The position numbers and the translations under genes are program-made. DNA of 64,000 nt from Halobellus sp. Atlit-31R (GTDB lineage Archaea; Halobacteriota; Halobacteria; Halobacteriales; Haloferacaceae), in contig QPLR01000002.1 of the NCBI GenBank assembly GCA_003665935.1, positions 1 to 64,000 of the forward strand. Direction: 5' to 3'. The notes under the pieces were generated by a model. It was given only the letters and a program-made list of their open reading frames with translations, was not told the origin of the DNA and made no database searches. Position 1 is the first letter of the stretch. Each line of letters opens with the position of its first letter. This document shows, one piece after another, positions 24,994-35,059 of the stretch.

Positions 24994-25931
24994 TGGCCGA
25001 CGAACACCAGTTCATCGAAGACGGACTGCAGCGCTCCCAGATCGACGAGTTCTTCGCCGACGAACTCGGTCGCGCCGGCTACGGCGGGATGGACGTCGCG
25101 AAGACGCCGATGGGGACACAGATCGTCCTGAAGGCCGAAAAGCCCGGTATGGTCATCGGCAAGGGCGGGAAGAACATCCGTAAGGTCACCCGCGAACTCG
25201 AAGAGCGGTTCAACCTCGACGACCCCCAGATCGACGTGCAGGAGGTCGACGAGCCCGATCTGAACGCGCGCATCGTCGCGGACCGCCTGGCCAACGCGCT
25301 CGAGCGCGGTTGGTACTTCCGGAAGGCGGGCCACACCACGATCGACCGCATTATGGAGTCCGGCGCACTGGGCGCCGAGATCGTCCTGAGCGGGAAGGTC
25401 ACGGGCGCACGTTCGCGCGTCGAGAAGTTCAACCGCGGCTACATCAAGCACAACGGCGAACCGGCCCAGGAGATCGTCGACGAGGGCCAGGGCGTCGCGG
25501 TGATGAAGCTCGGCACGATCGGCGTGACTGTCAAGATCATCCCGCCGGGAGCAGAGCTCCCCGACGACTTCGAGATCCACGAGGACGTCGACGTCGAGCC
25601 CGTCGAGCAGGTCGCAGAGAGCGAGGGCGTCGAAGCCCTCCTCGAAGAGGAACCCGAAGAGGTCCCCGACGTCGGCGAGGCCGACGAGGAGGTCGAGGTT
25701 CCCGACGAGGCTCCCGAAGAGGTCATCGACGAGGAAGTCGTCGAGGAGGTCATCGAGGAGGAGGCCGCCGAGGACGTCGACGAAGACGTCGAGGTCTCCG
25801 AGTCGGACGTCGAGGAGGAACTCGACGAACTCGACGAACTCGACGAGGACGTCGAGGCCGAGGCCGAAGAGCTACTCGACGAGATGGAAGACGCCGACGC
25901 CGACGAAGACGAAGACGAGGAGGAGGAGTAA
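24993..25931 (+). CDS. rps3: Ribosomal protein uS3 with long acidic tail
   Basis: 312 residues. Residues 1-95 hold the type II KH domain with [14 protein letters not shown], followed by the C-terminal S3 domain through about residue 190 ([20 protein letters not shown]). The last roughly 105 residues are almost only Glu, Asp and Val, an unusually long acidic extension also seen, in variable length, in other haloarchaea. It helps form the mRNA entry site. The tail is probably disordered and solvent-exposed in high salt. rpl29 follows after three bases. Confidence 0.97.
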   Translation: MADEHQFIEDGLQRSQIDEFFADELGRAGYGGMDVAKTPMGTQIVLKAEKPGMVIGKGGKNIRKVTRELEERFNLDDPQIDVQEVDEPDLNARIVADRLANALERGWYFRKAGHTTIDRIMESGALGAEIVLSGKVTGARSRVEKFNRGYIKHNGEPAQEIVDEGQGVAVMKLGTIGVTVKIIPPGAELPDDFEIHEDVDVEPVEQVAESEGVEALLEEEPEEVPDVGEADEEVEVPDEAPEEVIDEEVVEEVIEEEAAEDVDEDVEVSESDVEEELDELDELDEDVEAEAEELLDEMEDADADEDEDEEEE

Positions 25932-25934
25932 CCG

Positions 25935-26141
25935 ATGGCGATCCTCTACCCCGAAGAGATCCGCGACATGACGGCCGCAGAGCGCGAGGCCGAGCTCGAC
26001 GAGCTCGAGACCGAACTGCTCAACACGCGCGCCGTGCAGGCCGCCGGCGGCGCACCGGAGAACCCGGGCCGCGTCAGCGAGCTGAAGCGGACGATCGCGC
26101 GGATCAAGACGATCCAGCAGGAAGAAGGCGACCTCGAATAA
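25935..26141 (+). CDS. rpl29: Ribosomal protein uL29
   Basis: 68 residues, two-helix hairpin near the tunnel exit. [20 protein letters not shown], the [20 protein letters not shown] turn and the second helix [13 protein letters not shown] match the archaeal form. Standard length. Seven bases separate it from rnp1. Confidence 0.96.
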   Translation: MAILYPEEIRDMTAAEREAELDELETELLNTRAVQAAGGAPENPGRVSELKRTIARIKTIQQEEGDLE

Positions 26142-26148
26142 CCGAACG

Positions 26149-26658
26149 ATGGCACTGACACCCGAGACGCTGACGCGACACGAACTCAACGGCCTCCGTG
26201 TGGCCGTCGTCGACGCGCCCAACCCCGACCTCGTCGGGATCGAGGGTCGCATCGTCGTGGAGACGATGCAGACGCTCCACGTCGACGTGAGCGACAGCGA
26301 CGTCGCGGTCGACCGTGGTGACGACACCGCGGACCGCAACGGTCGCACTCGGGTGAAGCAGGTGCCGAAGCAGGGCTCCGTCTTGGAGTTCGAGCTTCCC
26401 TCCCCGGAGAGGACATCCGGACGCACAGATGAAGCCGCCGACGCCGCGAAGGCGTCGGGGACCACGTCCGAACTTCGGTCGGATACTGCCGGCGGATTCG
26501 CCGGTCAGTCTGATCGGTCGGCTGCGGAGGACGCAGCGACTTCTCGGCGCGGCGCCGAGAATTGCGAGGGCGTGGCCTACGTTACGGTGGATGGCACACG
26601 TCTGCTCTCACGACCCGCCTTGCGGACCGAGAAGGCAGGTGACTCACTATGGCGATAG
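26149..26658 (+). CDS. rnp1: Ribonuclease P protein component 1 (Rpp29/Pop4)
   Basis: 169 residues. Protein subunit of RNase P, which trims tRNA 5' leaders. The Sm-like barrel begins [21 protein letters not shown] and [14 protein letters not shown] and resumes at VYTV-like [20 protein letters not shown] near the C-terminus. Between them (about residues 82-135) lies a long Ser/Ala/Asp-rich insert not found in short archaeal forms. The gene occupies the usual archaeal place between rpl29 and rps17, and its last 10 bases overlap the rps17 start, so translation is probably coupled. Confidence 0.9.
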   Translation: MALTPETLTRHELNGLRVAVVDAPNPDLVGIEGRIVVETMQTLHVDVSDSDVAVDRGDDTADRNGRTRVKQVPKQGSVLEFELPSPERTSGRTDEAADAAKASGTTSELRSDTAGGFAGQSDRSAAEDAATSRRGAENCEGVAYVTVDGTRLLSRPALRTEKAGDSLWR

Positions 26659-26975
26659 GACTGAACGTAGAAGAACCGGAGGAGCAGTGCTCCGACGAGA
26701 ACTGTCCGTTCCACGGAACGCTTTCCGTGCGCGGTCAGACGCTCGAGGGCACGGTCGCCTCCACAGACATGGAGAAAACCGTCATCGTGGAGCGCGAATA
26801 CGACGTTCGCGTTCCCAAGTACGACCGCTACATGAAGCGGCGTAGTCGCATCCCCGCCCACGCACCCCCGTGTATGGACGTTGCGGAGGGCGACACGGTA
26901 CGTATCGCAGAGACCCGACCGCTGTCGAAGACCAAATCGCACGTCGTCGTCGACGTGCTCGGAGGTGAGGAGTGA
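26649..26975 (+). CDS. rps17: Ribosomal protein uS17
   Basis: 108 residues. Primary 16S rRNA binding protein with an OB fold. EDEN-like [35 protein letters not shown] and [19 protein letters not shown] are conserved archaeal S17 segments. The start at 26649 overlaps rnp1 by ten bases and the end overlaps rpl14 by one (TGATG). Confidence 0.96.
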   Translation: MAIGLNVEEPEEQCSDENCPFHGTLSVRGQTLEGTVASTDMEKTVIVEREYDVRVPKYDRYMKRRSRIPAHAPPCMDVAEGDTVRIAETRPLSKTKSHVVVDVLGGEE

Positions 26976-27373
26976 TGGAGGCGCTGAAAGCCGACGTCAC
27001 GAAAGGCCTCGAACGAGGCTCCCTCGTCACGTGCGCGGACAACACCGGCGCACGCGAGCTGAAGGTCATCAGCGTGAAGGGCTACTCAGGAACCAAGAAC
27101 CGACACCCCAAGGCGGGCATCGGCGACCAGGTCACCGTCTCGGTGACCAAGGGGACGCCGGAGATGCGCCGCCAGGTGCTCGAAGCCGTCATCGTCCGCC
27201 AGCGGAAGCCGATCCGCCGGCCGGACGGAACGCGCGTGAAGTTCGAGGACAACGCCGCCGTCATCATCGACGAGATGGAGGAGCCTCGCGGGACCGAGAT
27301 CAAGGGTCCCATCGCGCGCGAAGTGGCCGAGCGCTTCGGGAGCATCGCGTCGACGGCGACGATGATCGTCTGA
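26975..27373 (+). CDS. rpl14: Ribosomal protein uL14
   Basis: 132 residues. Forms an intersubunit bridge. [37 protein letters not shown] and the C-terminal [12 protein letters not shown] identify it. A GTG three bases upstream is also in frame, but ATG 26975 agrees with the family. rpl24 follows after ten bases. Confidence 0.97.
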   Translation: MEALKADVTKGLERGSLVTCADNTGARELKVISVKGYSGTKNRHPKAGIGDQVTVSVTKGTPEMRRQVLEAVIVRQRKPIRRPDGTRVKFEDNAAVIIDEMEEPRGTEIKGPIAREVAERFGSIASTATMIV

Positions 27374-27383
27374 CCTGAACAGT

Positions 27384-27749
27384 ATGACAAAGCAACCACG
27401 CAAACAGCGAACTCGGACGCAGAACGCGCCCCTGCACGAGCGGCAGAACCAGGTCCGCGCGACGCTGTCTGACGACCTCCGCGAGGAGTACGGACAGCGC
27501 AACGTTCGCGTCAACGCGGGCGACACCGTCGAGGTGCTCCGCGGCGACTACGCCGGCACGGAAGCCGAAGTCGTCGAGGTGGACCTCCGGGACGCGACCG
27601 TTCACGTCGAAGACGTGACGGTCGAGAAGGCCGACGGCGAGGAAGTGCCTCGTCCGCTCGACGCCTCGAACCTCCGCGTGACGGAACTGGACCTCGAAGA
27701 CGAACGCCGCGAGGCGCGGCTGCAGGCCGACACGGAGGACGAAGAATGA
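27384..27749 (+). CDS. rpl24: Ribosomal protein uL24
   Basis: 121 residues with a KOW-type domain. [20 protein letters not shown] is the archaeal N-terminal arm; [20 protein letters not shown] carries the KOW motif. An acidic ending (DTEDEE) overlaps the rps4e start by four bases. Acts early in large-subunit assembly. Confidence 0.97.
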   Translation: MTKQPRKQRTRTQNAPLHERQNQVRATLSDDLREEYGQRNVRVNAGDTVEVLRGDYAGTEAEVVEVDLRDATVHVEDVTVEKADGEEVPRPLDASNLRVTELDLEDERREARLQADTEDEE

Positions 27750-28471
27750 CCCGACACCAGAAACGACTCTCGGCACCGAACGCCTGGCCCGTCGAGCGGA
27801 AGACCCAGACGTTCACCGTCAAAGCCGGCGCGGGGCCGCACGGGGAGAACGGAGTGCCCCTCCTCATCCTCCTGCGCGACGTGCTCGGCTACGTCGACTC
27901 GAAGAAGGAGGCGCGCTACGCGCTGAACGAGGGCGCGGTCCTCGTCAACGGCGACGCCGTCTCCGACGAGCAGCGCCCGGTGGGGATGTTCGACATCCTC
28001 GCGTTCACCGAGCGCGAAGAGAACTACCGCGTCTTCCCCGACGAGGGCGGACGCCTGGCGCTGACCCCGATCGACGCCGACGCGGCCGACAGCCGCCTCG
28101 GCAAGATCGTCGGTAAACAGGAGGTCAGCGGGGGCGCAACGCAGCTCACGCTGCACGACGGCGCGAACCTCCGTCTCGACGAGGGCGGCGACGAGTACAG
28201 CACGAAGGACTCGATCGTCGTCGACAACGAGACGAAGGAGATCGTCGCGCACTTCGCCTACGAGGAGGGCGCGCTCGTCACCGCCATCGACGGCACCCAC
28301 TCGGGTGAGATCGGCGAGATCGACGAGATCACTGTCACCGCCGGCAGCGGCGACAACACCGTCATCGTCGAGACCGACGAAGGAAGCTTCGAGACGATCG
28401 AGCAGTACGTCGTCGTCATCGACGAGAACTTCGTCGGCGACGACGCCGACGACGGAGGTGACGACGAATGA
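27746..28471 (+). CDS. rps4e: Ribosomal protein eS4
   Basis: 241 residues. Archaeal/eukaryotic-only small-subunit protein. [20 protein letters not shown] begins the S4e domain, an S4-like RNA-binding segment ([20 protein letters not shown]) follows, and a KOW motif is near residues 175-205. It ends in an acidic [10 protein letters not shown] tail. Overlaps rpl5 by four bases. Confidence 0.97.
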   Translation: MTRHQKRLSAPNAWPVERKTQTFTVKAGAGPHGENGVPLLILLRDVLGYVDSKKEARYALNEGAVLVNGDAVSDEQRPVGMFDILAFTEREENYRVFPDEGGRLALTPIDADAADSRLGKIVGKQEVSGGATQLTLHDGANLRLDEGGDEYSTKDSIVVDNETKEIVAHFAYEEGALVTAIDGTHSGEIGEIDEITVTAGSGDNTVIVETDEGSFETIEQYVVVIDENFVGDDADDGGDDE

Positions 28472-28983
28472 GCGAGTCGTTCCACGAGATGCGCGAGCCG
28501 CAGATCGAGAAGGTCGTCGTCCATATGGGCGTCGGCGAGGGCGGCCGCGAACTAGCGAACGCCGAGGAGATCCTCGAGGAGATCGCCGGGCAGGAAGCCG
28601 TCCGGACGACGGCGACGCGCGCGGCGACGCAGTTCGGCGCGCGAACCGGCGATCCGGTCGGTGCGAAGGTCACCCTTCGCGACGAACTGGCCGCCGACTT
28701 CCTGGAGACGGCGCTGCCGCTGGCAGACCTCTCGGAGTCGCAGTTCGACGACACAGGGAACTTCAGCTTCGGTGTCGAAGAGCACACCGAGTTCCCCTCC
28801 CAGGAGTACGACCCCCAAATCGGGATCTACGGGCTGGACGTGACGGTCAACCTCGTCCGCCCCGGCTACCGCGTGGCCAAGCGTGACAAGGCGTCGCGCT
28901 CGATCCCCAAGGCGCACCGACTGACGCCCGAAGACGCGATCGCCTTCCTCGAAGACGCCTTCGACGTGGAGGTCACAGCATGA
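28468..28983 (+). CDS. rpl5: Ribosomal protein uL5
   Basis: 171 residues. Binds 5S rRNA with uL18. [20 protein letters not shown], the segment [20 protein letters not shown] and the [19 protein letters not shown] strand are typical archaeal L5. The stop overlaps the rps14 ATG (ATGA). Confidence 0.97.
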   Translation: MSESFHEMREPQIEKVVVHMGVGEGGRELANAEEILEEIAGQEAVRTTATRAATQFGARTGDPVGAKVTLRDELAADFLETALPLADLSESQFDDTGNFSFGVEEHTEFPSQEYDPQIGIYGLDVTVNLVRPGYRVAKRDKASRSIPKAHRLTPEDAIAFLEDAFDVEVTA

Positions 28984-29156
28984 GCGAATCAGAGACAGAA
29001 CAGACGGGCGAGCACGCGAGCCGTCGCACGGGGCAGAGCCACGAGTGCCGACGTTGCGGACGCAACCAAGGCCTCGTCGGCAAGTACGAGATCTACCTGT
29101 GCCGACAGTGCTTCCGCGAGGTCGCCCGCGAGATGGGATTCAAGAAGTACCGATAA
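28980..29156 (+). CDS. rps14: Ribosomal protein uS14 (zinc-binding)
   Basis: 58 residues, the short zinc-binding type. The zinc ribbon is Cys23-x2-Cys26 (HECRRCGRN) and Cys41-x2-Cys44 ([10 protein letters not shown]), and it ends REMGFKKYR as in archaeal S14. The ATG at 28980 overlaps the rpl5 stop by four bases; the first 20 residues are a polar haloarchaeal extension. rps8 begins two bases after its stop. Located in the 30S head near the A site. Confidence 0.96.
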   Translation: MSESETEQTGEHASRRTGQSHECRRCGRNQGLVGKYEIYLCRQCFREVAREMGFKKYR

Positions 29157-29158
29157 TT

Positions 29159-29551
29159 ATGGCAGGAAACGATCCACTCGCCAACGCGCTCGCCGGCGTC
29201 GACAACGCCGAGAGCGTCGGGCACCTGTCGCACGAGATACAGCCCGCCTCGAACGTCATCGGCTCCGTCCTCGAGGTCTTCTACGACCGCGGGTACATCG
29301 ACGGCTTCGAGTTCGTCGACGACGGCAAGGCTGGACAGTTCGAGGTCGAACTGAGCGGCGCGATCAACGAATGTGGCGCTGTCAAGCCCCGCTACTCCGC
29401 GGGTGCCGACGAGTTCGAGAAGTGGGAGAAGCGATATCTCCCCGCCCGCGACTACGGGACGCTTATCGTCACGACGAGCCACGGCGTCATGAGTCACTAC
29501 GAGGCCCGCGAACAGGGCATCGGTGGCCAAGTAATCGCCTACGTGTACTGA
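29159..29551 (+). CDS. rps8: Ribosomal protein uS8
   Basis: 130 residues. Binds the central domain of 16S r[23 protein letters not shown] and [19 protein letters not shown] start the protein; [19 protein letters not shown] and [11 protein letters not shown] end it as in other archaea. The start is fixed by adjacency to rps14 (gap of two bases) and family length. Confidence 0.97.
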   Translation: MAGNDPLANALAGVDNAESVGHLSHEIQPASNVIGSVLEVFYDRGYIDGFEFVDDGKAGQFEVELSGAINECGAVKPRYSAGADEFEKWEKRYLPARDYGTLIVTTSHGVMSHYEAREQGIGGQVIAYVY

Positions 29552-29555
29552 GACA

Positions 29556-30092
29556 ATGACCAGAGTAGAAATCGAAATTCCGGACGAGGTCTCCGCCGAG
29601 GTGTCGAATCTCGATCTGACGGTCGAGGGGCCGAACGGCAGCGTCACCCGGACACTGTGGTTCCCCTCCGTCAGCGTCAGCGTCGCCGACGGCCAGGTCG
29701 TCGTCGAGTCCGACGAGACCGACGCGAAGACGAACGCGACCATCGGGACCTTCGAGAGCCACGTGTCCAATATGATTCACGGGGTCTCCGAAGGCTGGGA
29801 GTACAAGATGGAAGTCTACTACGCCCACTTCCCGATGCAGGTCGAAGTCGACGGCGACGACGTCGTCATCGAGAACTTCCTCGGAGAGAAGTCCTCGCGA
29901 CGGACGCCGATTCGCGGAGACACAGAGGTACAGGTCGACGGCGAAGAGGTCACCCTGACGGGCCCCTCGAAAGAGGACGTCGGGCAGACCGCAGCCGACA
30001 TCGAACAGCTCACTCGCGTGACGGACAAGGACACGCGCGTCTTCCAGGACGGCGTCTACATCACGCAGAAGCCGCAGACGGGAGGTGCCTAA
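29556..30092 (+). CDS. rpl6: Ribosomal protein uL6
   Basis: 178 residues with two L6 repeats. MTRVEIEIPDEVSAEVSNLD starts it; MIHGVSEGWEYKMEVYYAHF and ENFLGEKSSRRTPIRGDTEV are conserved archaeal segments. Sits at the base of the P stalk close to the sarcin-ricin loop. Three bases separate it from rpl32e. Confidence 0.97.
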   Translation: MTRVEIEIPDEVSAEVSNLDLTVEGPNGSVTRTLWFPSVSVSVADGQVVVESDETDAKTNATIGTFESHVSNMIHGVSEGWEYKMEVYYAHFPMQVEVDGDDVVIENFLGEKSSRRTPIRGDTEVQVDGEEVTLTGPSKEDVGQTAADIEQLTRVTDKDTRVFQDGVYITQKPQTGGA

Positions 30093-30095
30093 CAT

Positions 30096-30797
30096 ATGTC
30101 CGACGAAATCGAGACACTCGAAGACATCAGCGGCGTCGGCCCCTCGAAGGCCGACGCGCTCCGAGAGGCCGGCTACGAGTCGGTCGACGACGTCAAAGCC
30201 GCGAGCCAATCCGAGCTCGCCGACGTCGACGGCATCGGGAACGCGCTCGCGGCCCGCATCAAGGCCGACGTGGGCGGACTCGAAGTCAGCGAGGAGACCG
30301 AAGCAGAAGTCGAAGAGGAGGCCGAGGAGGCGGCCGAACCAGAGGCGGAGGTCGAGACCGAACTCCGTCCCCGCGGCCACGCCGACAAGACGCCGACTCT
30401 CGACGACGAGACGGCGCGAGCGCTCGGGCAGAAGCACCGCGAGGGCAAGCCCGCGTTCCGTCGCCAGCAGTACCACAAGAAAAAGCGGACGCCGGAGTCC
30501 TGGCGCAAGCCCCGCGGCAACCTCTCGAAGCAGCGCCGCGGCATCAAGGGCAAAGGGGATATGGTCGAGGCGGGCTACCGCACGCCGAAGGCCGCCCGCG
30601 GCCTGCACCCCTCGGGCTTCGAGGAGGTGCGCGTCCACAACGTCGACGACCTCGACGGCGTCGACGGCGACACCCAGGCCGTCCGCATCGCCTCGAAAGT
30701 CGGCGCGCGCAAGCGCGAACGCATCGAGGAAGTGGCCGAGGACCGCGAGATCCGCGTCCTCAACCCGACCTACGTCGAAGTGGAGGTCGAAGAGTAA
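30096..30797 (+). CDS. rpl32e: Ribosomal protein eL32 with N-terminal HhH domain
   Basis: 233 residues, much longer than the 130-residue core family. Residues 1-62 form helix-hairpin-helix repeats ([20 protein letters not shown] and [20 protein letters not shown]), followed by a Glu/Ala-rich linker (about 66-90) and the L32e core ([39 protein letters not shown]). The HhH extension is a known haloarchaeal feature and probably adds rRNA contacts. Stop and rpl19e start overlap (TAATG). Confidence 0.95.
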   Translation: MSDEIETLEDISGVGPSKADALREAGYESVDDVKAASQSELADVDGIGNALAARIKADVGGLEVSEETEAEVEEEAEEAAEPEAEVETELRPRGHADKTPTLDDETARALGQKHREGKPAFRRQQYHKKKRTPESWRKPRGNLSKQRRGIKGKGDMVEAGYRTPKAARGLHPSGFEEVRVHNVDDLDGVDGDTQAVRIASKVGARKRERIEEVAEDREIRVLNPTYVEVEVEE

Positions 30798-31252
30798 TGA
30801 CGGATCTGAAAGCACAGAAGCGTATGGCCGCCGACGTCCTCGACGTCGGGAAGGGCCGCGTGTGGTTCGATCCAGAGGAACAGTCCGAGATCGCGGAGGC
30901 CATCACCCGCGACGACATCCGTGACCTGGTCGATCAGGGCGTCATTCGCGCCAAAGACGCGAAGGGCAACTCCAAGGGTCGCGCTCGCGAGCGCGCAGCG
31001 AAGCGCGCGTACGGCCACCGTAAGGGCCCCGGCTCCCGCAAGGGACGAGCCGGCGGTCGGAAGAACTCGAAAGACGAATGGGTCAGCCGCATCCGCGCCC
31101 AGCGTCGTCGCCTGAAAGAACTGCGCGACGACGGCCCGCTCGATTCGACGCAGTACCGTGAAGTGTACAACAAGGCGTCGGGTGGCGAGTTCGAGGACGT
31201 GGCGCGGCTCGAAGCGCACATCCGGAACAACTACGACGTGGAGATAGAATAA
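30797..31252 (+). CDS. rpl19e: Ribosomal protein eL19
   Basis: 151 residues. [20 protein letters not shown], the basic stretch AYGHRKGPGSRKGRAGGRKN and the long C-terminal helix RIRAQRRRLKELRDDG are diagnostic. It reaches across the subunit and forms an intersubunit bridge. The ATG at 30797 overlaps the rpl32e stop and the stop overlaps rpl18 by one base; the long frame open upstream is only shadow of neighbouring genes. Confidence 0.97.
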   Translation: MTDLKAQKRMAADVLDVGKGRVWFDPEEQSEIAEAITRDDIRDLVDQGVIRAKDAKGNSKGRARERAAKRAYGHRKGPGSRKGRAGGRKNSKDEWVSRIRAQRRRLKELRDDGPLDSTQYREVYNKASGGEFEDVARLEAHIRNNYDVEIE

Positions 31253-31806
31253 TGGCAACAGGACCACGCTACAAGGTGCCGATGCGACGTCGGCGCGAGG
31301 TCCGGACCGACTACCACCAGAGGTTGCGCCTGCTGAAATCGGGCAAGCCCCGCCTCGTTGCTCGCGTGAGCAACAAGCACGTCAGGGCGCAGCTGATCAC
31401 CCCTGGTCCGGACGGAGACGAAACGCACGCGGCCGCGTCCTCAGAGGACCTCGCCGAGTACGGCTGGGAGGCTCCCACCGGGAACCTTCCGAGCGCGTAC
31501 CTGACGGGCTTCCTCGCCGGGACGCGAGCCGTCGACGCCGGCCTCGAAGAGGCCGTGCTCGACATCGGACTGAACACTGCGACACCCGGCAACAAGGTGT
31601 TCGCGGTGCAGGAAGGAGCAATAGACGCTGGCCTCGAAATCCCGCACAACGAGTCGGTGCTCGCGGACTGGTCGCGCAACCGCGGCGAACACATCGCCGA
31701 GTACGCCGAGCAGCTCGACGGGGACCTCTACGCGGCGGATTTCGACGCCACGAAGCTCCCTGAGCACTTCGACGAAGTGCTCGAGCGACTACAGGAGGAC
31801 GCATGA
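31252..31806 (+). CDS. rpl18: Ribosomal protein uL18
   Basis: 184 residues. Binds 5S rRNA with uL5. [20 protein letters not shown] and [20 protein letters not shown] mark the archaeal L18p/L5e type, with the acidic C-terminal half ([20 protein letters not shown]). Overlaps rps5 by four bases. Confidence 0.97.
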   Translation: MATGPRYKVPMRRRREVRTDYHQRLRLLKSGKPRLVARVSNKHVRAQLITPGPDGDETHAAASSEDLAEYGWEAPTGNLPSAYLTGFLAGTRAVDAGLEEAVLDIGLNTATPGNKVFAVQEGAIDAGLEIPHNESVLADWSRNRGEHIAEYAEQLDGDLYAADFDATKLPEHFDEVLERLQEDA

Positions 31807-32456
31807 GCCAACGCAACGACAACGGCTGGACGCCGCGCACGCGGCTCGGCCGCATGGTACAGGACGGCGACGTCACCTCGATGGAACAGGCCCTCAGTAC
31901 GGGGCTGCCACTGAAAGAGCCGGAGCTCGTCGATCAGCTCCTGCCCGGACTCGACGACGAGGTGCTCGACATCAATATGGTCCAGCGGATGACCGACTCG
32001 GGTCGCCGAGTCAAGTTCCGCTGCGTCGTCGCGATCGGGAACCGCGACGGCTACCTCGGCTACGCCGAGGCGCGGGACGACCAGGTCGGTTCCGCGATCC
32101 AGAAGGCCATCGACGTCGCGAAGCTCAACATCATCTCGGTGGACCGCGGCTCGGGCTCGTGGGAAGACTCCGCCGGCGGCCTGAACTCCCTGACGCGGAA
32201 GGCCGAAGGGAAGGCCGGCTCGGTGACCGTCGAAGTGATGCCCGCCCCGCAGGGCCTCGGCCTCGCGGCCGCAGAGACCGTCCGCAACATCCTCGAACTG
32301 GCGGGCGTCCAGGACGCCTGGACCCGCTCGAACGGGAACACGCGGACGACGGTCAACCTCGCGAAGGCGACGTACAACGCACTGAAGAACGCTTCGCAGT
32401 CACGGACGCCGCGCCGCGCCGCGGCCAAGCAGCGTGAACGAGAGGTGAACGAGTGA
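31803..32456 (+). CDS. rps5: Ribosomal protein uS5
   Basis: 217 residues. Decoding-fidelity protein. It has the double-stranded RNA-binding-like domain ([20 protein letters not shown]) and the C-terminal S5 domain ([20 protein letters not shown]). The stop overlaps the rpl30 ATG by one base (TGATG). Confidence 0.97.
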   Translation: MSQRNDNGWTPRTRLGRMVQDGDVTSMEQALSTGLPLKEPELVDQLLPGLDDEVLDINMVQRMTDSGRRVKFRCVVAIGNRDGYLGYAEARDDQVGSAIQKAIDVAKLNIISVDRGSGSWEDSAGGLNSLTRKAEGKAGSVTVEVMPAPQGLGLAAAETVRNILELAGVQDAWTRSNGNTRTTVNLAKATYNALKNASQSRTPRRAAAKQREREVNE

Positions 32457-32920
32457 TGCAGGCGATCGTTCAGCTCCGTGGCGACGTCAACATGAGCGCG
32501 GCCGTCCACGACACGCTCAAGATGCTCAACATCCACCACGTGAACCACTGCGCGCTCGTCCCGGAGACGGAGACGTACCGCGGAATGATCACGAAGGTCA
32601 ACGACTACGTGGCGCACGGCGAGCCGACCGCGGACGCCGTCGAGACGGTGCTCCGCACGCGCGCCGAGCCCGACGAGGGCGACGCCGACGTCGACGAGGA
32701 GTGGCTCACAGAGCACACCGACTACGACGGCTTCGGCGCGCTCGCCGAGGCGCTCGTCGCCGAAGAGACGACGCTGCGCGAGCAGGGTCTCTCGCCGGTC
32801 CTCCGTCTGCACCCGCCGCGCGGCGGCCACCGCGGACAGAAGCACCCGACGATCGAAGGCGGTCAGATCGGAAAGCACCAGACCGACGAGATCGACGAGC
32901 TCCTGGAGGCGATGCGATGA
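32456..32920 (+). CDS. rpl30: Ribosomal protein uL30
   Basis: 154 residues, the long archaeal L7/L30 form. [40 protein letters not shown] and the terminal HPPRGGHRGQKHPTIEGGQI are conserved. A GTG three bases upstream is in frame but the ATG is favoured. Overlaps rpl15 by four bases. Confidence 0.96.
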   Translation: MQAIVQLRGDVNMSAAVHDTLKMLNIHHVNHCALVPETETYRGMITKVNDYVAHGEPTADAVETVLRTRAEPDEGDADVDEEWLTEHTDYDGFGALAEALVAEETTLREQGLSPVLRLHPPRGGHRGQKHPTIEGGQIGKHQTDEIDELLEAMR

Positions 32921-33417
32921 CGTCGAAGAAGCGACGCCAGCGCGGCTCCCGGACGCACGGCGGCGGAACGCACAAGAACCGGCGCGGTGCCGGTCACCGT
33001 GGCGGTCGCGGTCGTGCCGGTCGCGACAAACACGAGTTCCACAACTACGAGCCGATCGGTAAGCACGGCTTCAAGCGCCCCGAGGACTCCCAGACGACGG
33101 TCGCCGAAGTCAACGTCCAGCAGATCGACGAGGACGCGGCGCTGTTCGCCGCGGACGGTCTCGCCGAACAGGACGGCGACGCGTACCACGTCGACGTTCG
33201 CGACGTCGCGGACGACGCCGAGGACGCGGACTTCGTGAAGGTGCTCGGCGGCGGGCAGGTCCGACAGGAACTGCATCTCGTGGCCGACGCGTTCTCCGAC
33301 GGCGCGGTCGAACTCGTCGAAGACGCCGGCGGCAGCGTCGAACTCACCGAACGCGGCGAGGAACTCGCCGCCGAGGACGAACCAGAAGAATCTAACACGG
33401 ACGACGCCGAGGAGTAA
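32917..33417 (+). CDS. rpl15: Ribosomal protein uL15
   Basis: 166 residues. TSKKRRQRGSRTHGGGTHKN and RRGAGHRGGRGRAGRDKHEF form the basic Gly-rich arm; the C-terminal L18e/L15-like domain includes FVKVLGGGQVRQELHLVADA. An acidic ending (EDEPEESNTDDAEE) is added. Only three bases separate it from secY, so the two are one transcript. Confidence 0.97.
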   Translation: MTSKKRRQRGSRTHGGGTHKNRRGAGHRGGRGRAGRDKHEFHNYEPIGKHGFKRPEDSQTTVAEVNVQQIDEDAALFAADGLAEQDGDAYHVDVRDVADDAEDADFVKVLGGGQVRQELHLVADAFSDGAVELVEDAGGSVELTERGEELAAEDEPEESNTDDAEE

Positions 33418-33420
33418 TCC

Positions 33421-34890
33421 ATGGGTTGGAAGGAGGCCGCCGAACCGGTGCTAACGCGAATGCCGTCAGTCACGCGTCCGGAGGGACACGTTCCGTTCCG
33501 CCGGAAGCTCGGCTGGACGGCCGGGATCCTCGTGTTGTACTTTTTCCTGACGAACGTGACGCTGTTCGGGCTACAGACCAGTGGCGCGGGCGGGGACTTC
33601 TACGGACAGTTCCGTAGCATCCTCGCCGGCTCGCAGGGGTCGATCCTGCAGTTAGGGATCGGCCCGATCGTCACTGCGAGCATCGTTCTCCAGTTGCTCG
33701 GCGGAGCCGACCTGCTCGGCCTCGACACCGACGATCCGCGCGATCAGGTGCTCTATCAGGGCCTCCAGAAGCTTCTGGTGGTCGTGATGATCTGTCTGAC
33801 GGGGCTCCCGATGGTGTTCGCGGGCAACTTCCTGCCGGCGAGCGAACCGCTCGCACAGTCGCTCGGGATCGGTACCGGCGGCGTGAAGGGAATCATCTTC
33901 GCACAGATGTTCGTCGGCGGCGTCCTCATCCTGTTTATGGACGAGATCGTGAGCAAGTGGGGCGTCGGCTCCGGTGTCGGGCTGTTCATCATCGCCGGCG
34001 TGAGCCAGCAGCTCGTCGCCGGGCTGTTCAGCTGGCAGAGTCTCGGCGGTCAGAGTGGACTCTTCCCGACGTGGATCGGGATTATCACCGGATCCGTCGA
34101 GATCGGGTCGCCGCTGACGCCGGGCGGCCTCTCCGACATCCTCCTCGGTCAGGGGCAGATCCTCGCGTTGATCACGACGCTTCTGATCTTCGGCATCGTC
34201 GTCTACGCCGAGAGCGTTCGCGTCGAGATCCCGCTGTCGCACGCCAACGTGAAGGGTGCGCGCGGGCGCTTCCCGGTGAAGCTCATCTACGCGAGCGTTC
34301 TGCCGATGATCCTCGTTCGCGCGCTGCAGGCGAACCTCCAGTTCCTCGGACAGATCCTGAACAACTGGTGGGCGGGGATGCCGGCGTGGATCGGACAGTA
34401 CACGCAGGGACAGGTCACCGGTGGCCTGTTCTGGTACATCGCGCCGATCCAGTCCCGACAGGACTGGATGTGGTTCCTCGGATTCACCTCCCAGGAGCCG
34501 CTCGCGATCGTCGCACGCGTCGCGATCGATCTGACCTTTATGATCATCGGCGGCGCGATCTTCGCCATCTTCTGGGTCGAGACGACGGGAATGGGTCCCG
34601 AAGCGACTGCCCGTCAGATCCAGAACTCCGGGATGCAGATTCCCGGCTTCCGGCGGAACCCGCAGGTCATCGAGAAAGTGATGGAACGGTACATCCCGCA
34701 GGTGACCGTCATCGGCGGTGCGCTCGTCGGCCTCCTGGCCGTGCTCGCGAATATGCTGGGCACGATCGGCGGCGTCTCCGGAACGGGGCTGCTGCTTACG
34801 GTCTCGATCACGTACAAGCTGTACGAGGAGATCGCCGAGGAGCAGCTGATGGAGATGCACCCGATGATGCGCGAGATGTTCGGCAACTAA
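33421..34890 (+). CDS. secY: Protein translocase subunit SecY
   Basis: 489 residues and ten expected membrane helices. It forms the protein-conducting channel for secretion and membrane insertion with SecE and Sbh. MGWKEAAEPVLTRMPSVTRP begins the cytosolic amphipathic region; the plug/lateral-gate region GIGPIVTASIVLQLLGGADL, the VGSGVGLFIIAGVSQQLVAG helix and the cytosolic loop AESVRVEIPLSHANVKGARG are conserved. Last gene of the ribosomal cluster. In many haloarchaea adk follows; here a short gap leads to an ABC-transporter operon instead. Confidence 0.98.
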   Translation: MGWKEAAEPVLTRMPSVTRPEGHVPFRRKLGWTAGILVLYFFLTNVTLFGLQTSGAGGDFYGQFRSILAGSQGSILQLGIGPIVTASIVLQLLGGADLLGLDTDDPRDQVLYQGLQKLLVVVMICLTGLPMVFAGNFLPASEPLAQSLGIGTGGVKGIIFAQMFVGGVLILFMDEIVSKWGVGSGVGLFIIAGVSQQLVAGLFSWQSLGGQSGLFPTWIGIITGSVEIGSPLTPGGLSDILLGQGQILALITTLLIFGIVVYAESVRVEIPLSHANVKGARGRFPVKLIYASVLPMILVRALQANLQFLGQILNNWWAGMPAWIGQYTQGQVTGGLFWYIAPIQSRQDWMWFLGFTSQEPLAIVARVAIDLTFMIIGGAIFAIFWVETTGMGPEATARQIQNSGMQIPGFRRNPQVIEKVMERYIPQVTVIGGALVGLLAVLANMLGTIGGVSGTGLLLTVSITYKLYEEIAEEQLMEMHPMMREMFGN

Positions 34891-35059
34891 CTGCGACCTG
34901 CTGCGGTTTTCTCACTCCGCTCTCCGTCGGCCCGAGCGGCGTCTTCGGTTCCGGACGCTGATCTCCGGGACCGGATGGGAAAGACTTGCATTTCCTGCGC
35001 CCCCAGTAACGTGTGTTCGTGACTGTCGTCGACGTGCGACGTCACGAGCCGCCACCAGT

